A stretch of DNA of 34,075 nucleotides from ANME-2 cluster archaeon (GTDB lineage Archaea; Halobacteriota; Methanosarcinia; Methanosarcinales; Methanocomedenaceae), in contig JAMJFQ010000003.1 in NCBI GenBank assembly GCA_023544605.1, forward strand, positions 1 through 34,075, given 5' to 3'. Below the pieces are notes generated by a model. That model was given only the letters and a program-made list of their open reading frames with translations. It did no database searches and was not told the origin of the DNA. The first letter of the stretch is position 1; every line of letters begins with the position of its first letter. Shown in pieces: positions 32,842 to 34,075 of the stretch. The position numbers were made by a program, and so were the translations under genes.

Positions 32842-33977
32842 GCGATACAGATTTTAAGCCAAAACCCGGTTCTTTGTTGTTTAACAACTTGAAAGATAAG
32901 GATACTATTATACTTGCAGCCAATCCCAGGATAGCCCTGGTGAACAAGGGTATTTTCCAGGCAGCTAAGGATATGGATGCGGCGCTGATAGTTGAGCTTG
33001 CCAGGTCTGAGTGTGACCTGATGGGTGGTTATTCGGGGCAGAAACCTGCTGATTTTTCGCGAATGGCCGGTGAAGCGGCCCGGGAGGTCGGGTTTGATAT
33101 ATGGGCACTGCATGCTGACCATATCGGCATCAAGAAGGGTACACCCGAGGATATCCAGGCTACCAAGGAACTGGTGAGCGGGCAGATAGATGCGGGTTAT
33201 ACGTCCTTTGCCATTGATGCGTCACATCTGTTCAATTTCCAGGGTGGGGATCTGAGGGAGGAACTGGCTGATAATATCAATGCTACTACTGAAATTGGCA
33301 AACATATACAACAACAGATGGCTGGTAAGGAGTACGGCCTTGAAGTTGAAGTAGGTGAGATAGGCAGGGAGGACGAGTCGGGCAGGGTGCTGACCAGGCC
33401 CGAGGAGGCAGTTACTTTCATTACGGCGCTGAACAAGAATGGCATCCGCCCTCACGTGTTGGCTATCGCAAACGGCAGCGCCCATGGCAATACGTATGAC
33501 GCCTTGGGTAACCTTATCGAGCAGGTGTCCATCGACATCCCCCAGACCATAGCTGTGGCAAAGGCGCTGAGGGACAACAAGTTGGATGTGAGGATAGCCC
33601 AGCATGGTATTACGGGTACGCCCAGAGACCTGATACATAATCATTTCCCGCGTGGGGATATTATCAAGGGCAATGTGGCCACGTTCTACCAGAACATGGT
33701 GTGGGACCTGTTCAAGGTGTACGAGCCTGAACTGTACAGTGATATCTGGAACTGGACAATGGAGAACTATAGAGAGCAGGCGAAGGGCAAGGCTGACAAT
33801 GAGGTGTTCGGTAAGTTCAGCAAGTTTGCTATCAAGCAGTTCTACGACAGGATATATTCTGTAGGCGGGGATACGAGGCAGGCCATTGATGCCCTGGCGT
33901 ATGCCGAGACGCTGATATTCTTGAAGGCGTTCAATGCCAAGGGCTCTGCGCAGTTCGTCAGGGATGCGATGAGGTAA
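32838..33977 (+). CDS. class II (metal-dependent) fructose/tagatose-bisphosphate aldolase family protein
   Basis: 379 residues with the class II aldolase pattern: [10 protein letters not shown] (HxDH metal motif), [36 protein letters not shown] and GNVATFYQN. It would cleave or form a ketose bisphosphate with zinc. Sequence alone does not say whether the substrate is fructose-1,6-bisphosphate or another. The ATG at 32838 has GGAGGTAGG upstream and overlaps the reductase gene. Its link to lipid synthesis is unexplained; triose phosphate supply for the glycerol backbone is a guess. Confidence 0.8.
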   Translation: MSDTDFKPKPGSLLFNNLKDKDTIILAANPRIALVNKGIFQAAKDMDAALIVELARSECDLMGGYSGQKPADFSRMAGEAAREVGFDIWALHADHIGIKKGTPEDIQATKELVSGQIDAGYTSFAIDASHLFNFQGGDLREELADNINATTEIGKHIQQQMAGKEYGLEVEVGEIGREDESGRVLTRPEEAVTFITALNKNGIRPHVLAIANGSAHGNTYDALGNLIEQVSIDIPQTIAVAKALRDNKLDVRIAQHGITGTPRDLIHNHFPRGDIIKGNVATFYQNMVWDLFKVYEPELYSDIWNWTMENYREQAKGKADNEVFGKFSKFAIKQFYDRIYSVGGDTRQAIDALAYAETLIFLKAFNAKGSAQFVRDAMR

Positions 33978-34050
33978 GGGTTGTTTTTTAGAGGGCCTAT
34001 TTATCAGGGCTTATAAGAGATAATCCGACAATCTCACTGTAGCTATACAA

Positions 34051-34064
34051 ATACTTTTATTCTA
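34051..34064 (+). promoter_or_regulatory. TATA-like promoter for a gene beyond the window
   Basis: ATACTTTTATTCTA at the right edge resembles the boxes before rfcL and lysA. No coding frame begins before the window ends. Confidence 0.35.
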
Positions 34065-34075
34065 CCTTACTTTTT

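Overview
The window looks like chromosomal DNA from a methane-metabolising archaeon of the order Methanosarcinales or a close relative; an ANME-2 or Methanoperedens-like lineage is possible. The archaeal evidence is clear: stand-alone Kae1, clamp-loader large subunit with a C-terminal PIP box, PAC2 and probable DUF473 proteins, a Roadblock protein, TrmI, a tRNA-Thr with a bulge-helix-bulge intron, TATA-type promoters with leaderless or GGTGA/GGAGG-led starts, and a ferredoxin/geranylgeranyl reductase pair for archaeal lipids. The large c-type cytochrome points to a lineage with multiheme electron transfer. The exact lineage is inference.

Layout. 1-670 is gene-free and carries a 34-bp tandem duplication and a 178-bp inverted-repeat element. 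671-5210 holds a PD-(D/E)XK-like protein, a small membrane protein, a Roadblock protein, kae1, rfcL and tmk. 5211-5655 has no confident gene, only a hairpin and a possible insertion-sequence relic. 5656-9782 (minus strand) holds trmI, gpmI, a coiled-coil membrane protein and a membrane-anchored 16-heme cytochrome. 10006-18120 is an amino-sugar/nucleotide-sugar cluster, glmU-like / glmS / glmM / glmU / ugd, followed by a class I aminotransferase. 18184-19653 has PAC2, a DUF473-like protein, tRNA-Arg(TCT) and intron-containing tRNA-Thr(GGT). 19794-21045 has three small proteins. 21048-22699 (minus) encodes an ATP-dependent reductase pair of the 2-hydroxyacyl-CoA dehydratase/activase type. 22735-23121 is a 369-bp transposon-like element with an intact 9-bp target duplication. 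23159-25307 is a bacterial-type queuosine pair, queA-tgt. 25304-27925 (minus) has TusA-like, HIT, M50-CBS protease and HNH proteins. 28020-33977 has a phosphoribosyltransferase-wHTH protein, ilvE, lysA, ferredoxin, geranylgeranyl reductase and a class II aldolase.

How the genes work together. GlmS, GlmM and the canonical GlmU would take fructose-6-phosphate to UDP-GlcNAc, and Ugd would oxidise a UDP-sugar to a uronic acid for surface glycans. The ferredoxin probably feeds electrons to the reductase that saturates membrane isoprenoids. QueA and Tgt would place a queuosine-type base in tRNA anticodons, which is a bacterial trait. The activase/dehydratase pair would drive a low-potential reduction at the expense of ATP. 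The 16-heme cytochrome would carry electrons outside the membrane.

Most notable points: the queA-tgt pair in an archaeon; the three-fold tetraheme repeat in the cytochrome; and the mobile element that has split the short divergent promoter region between queA and the reductase pair, with a related copy in opposite orientation about 22.6 kb away.
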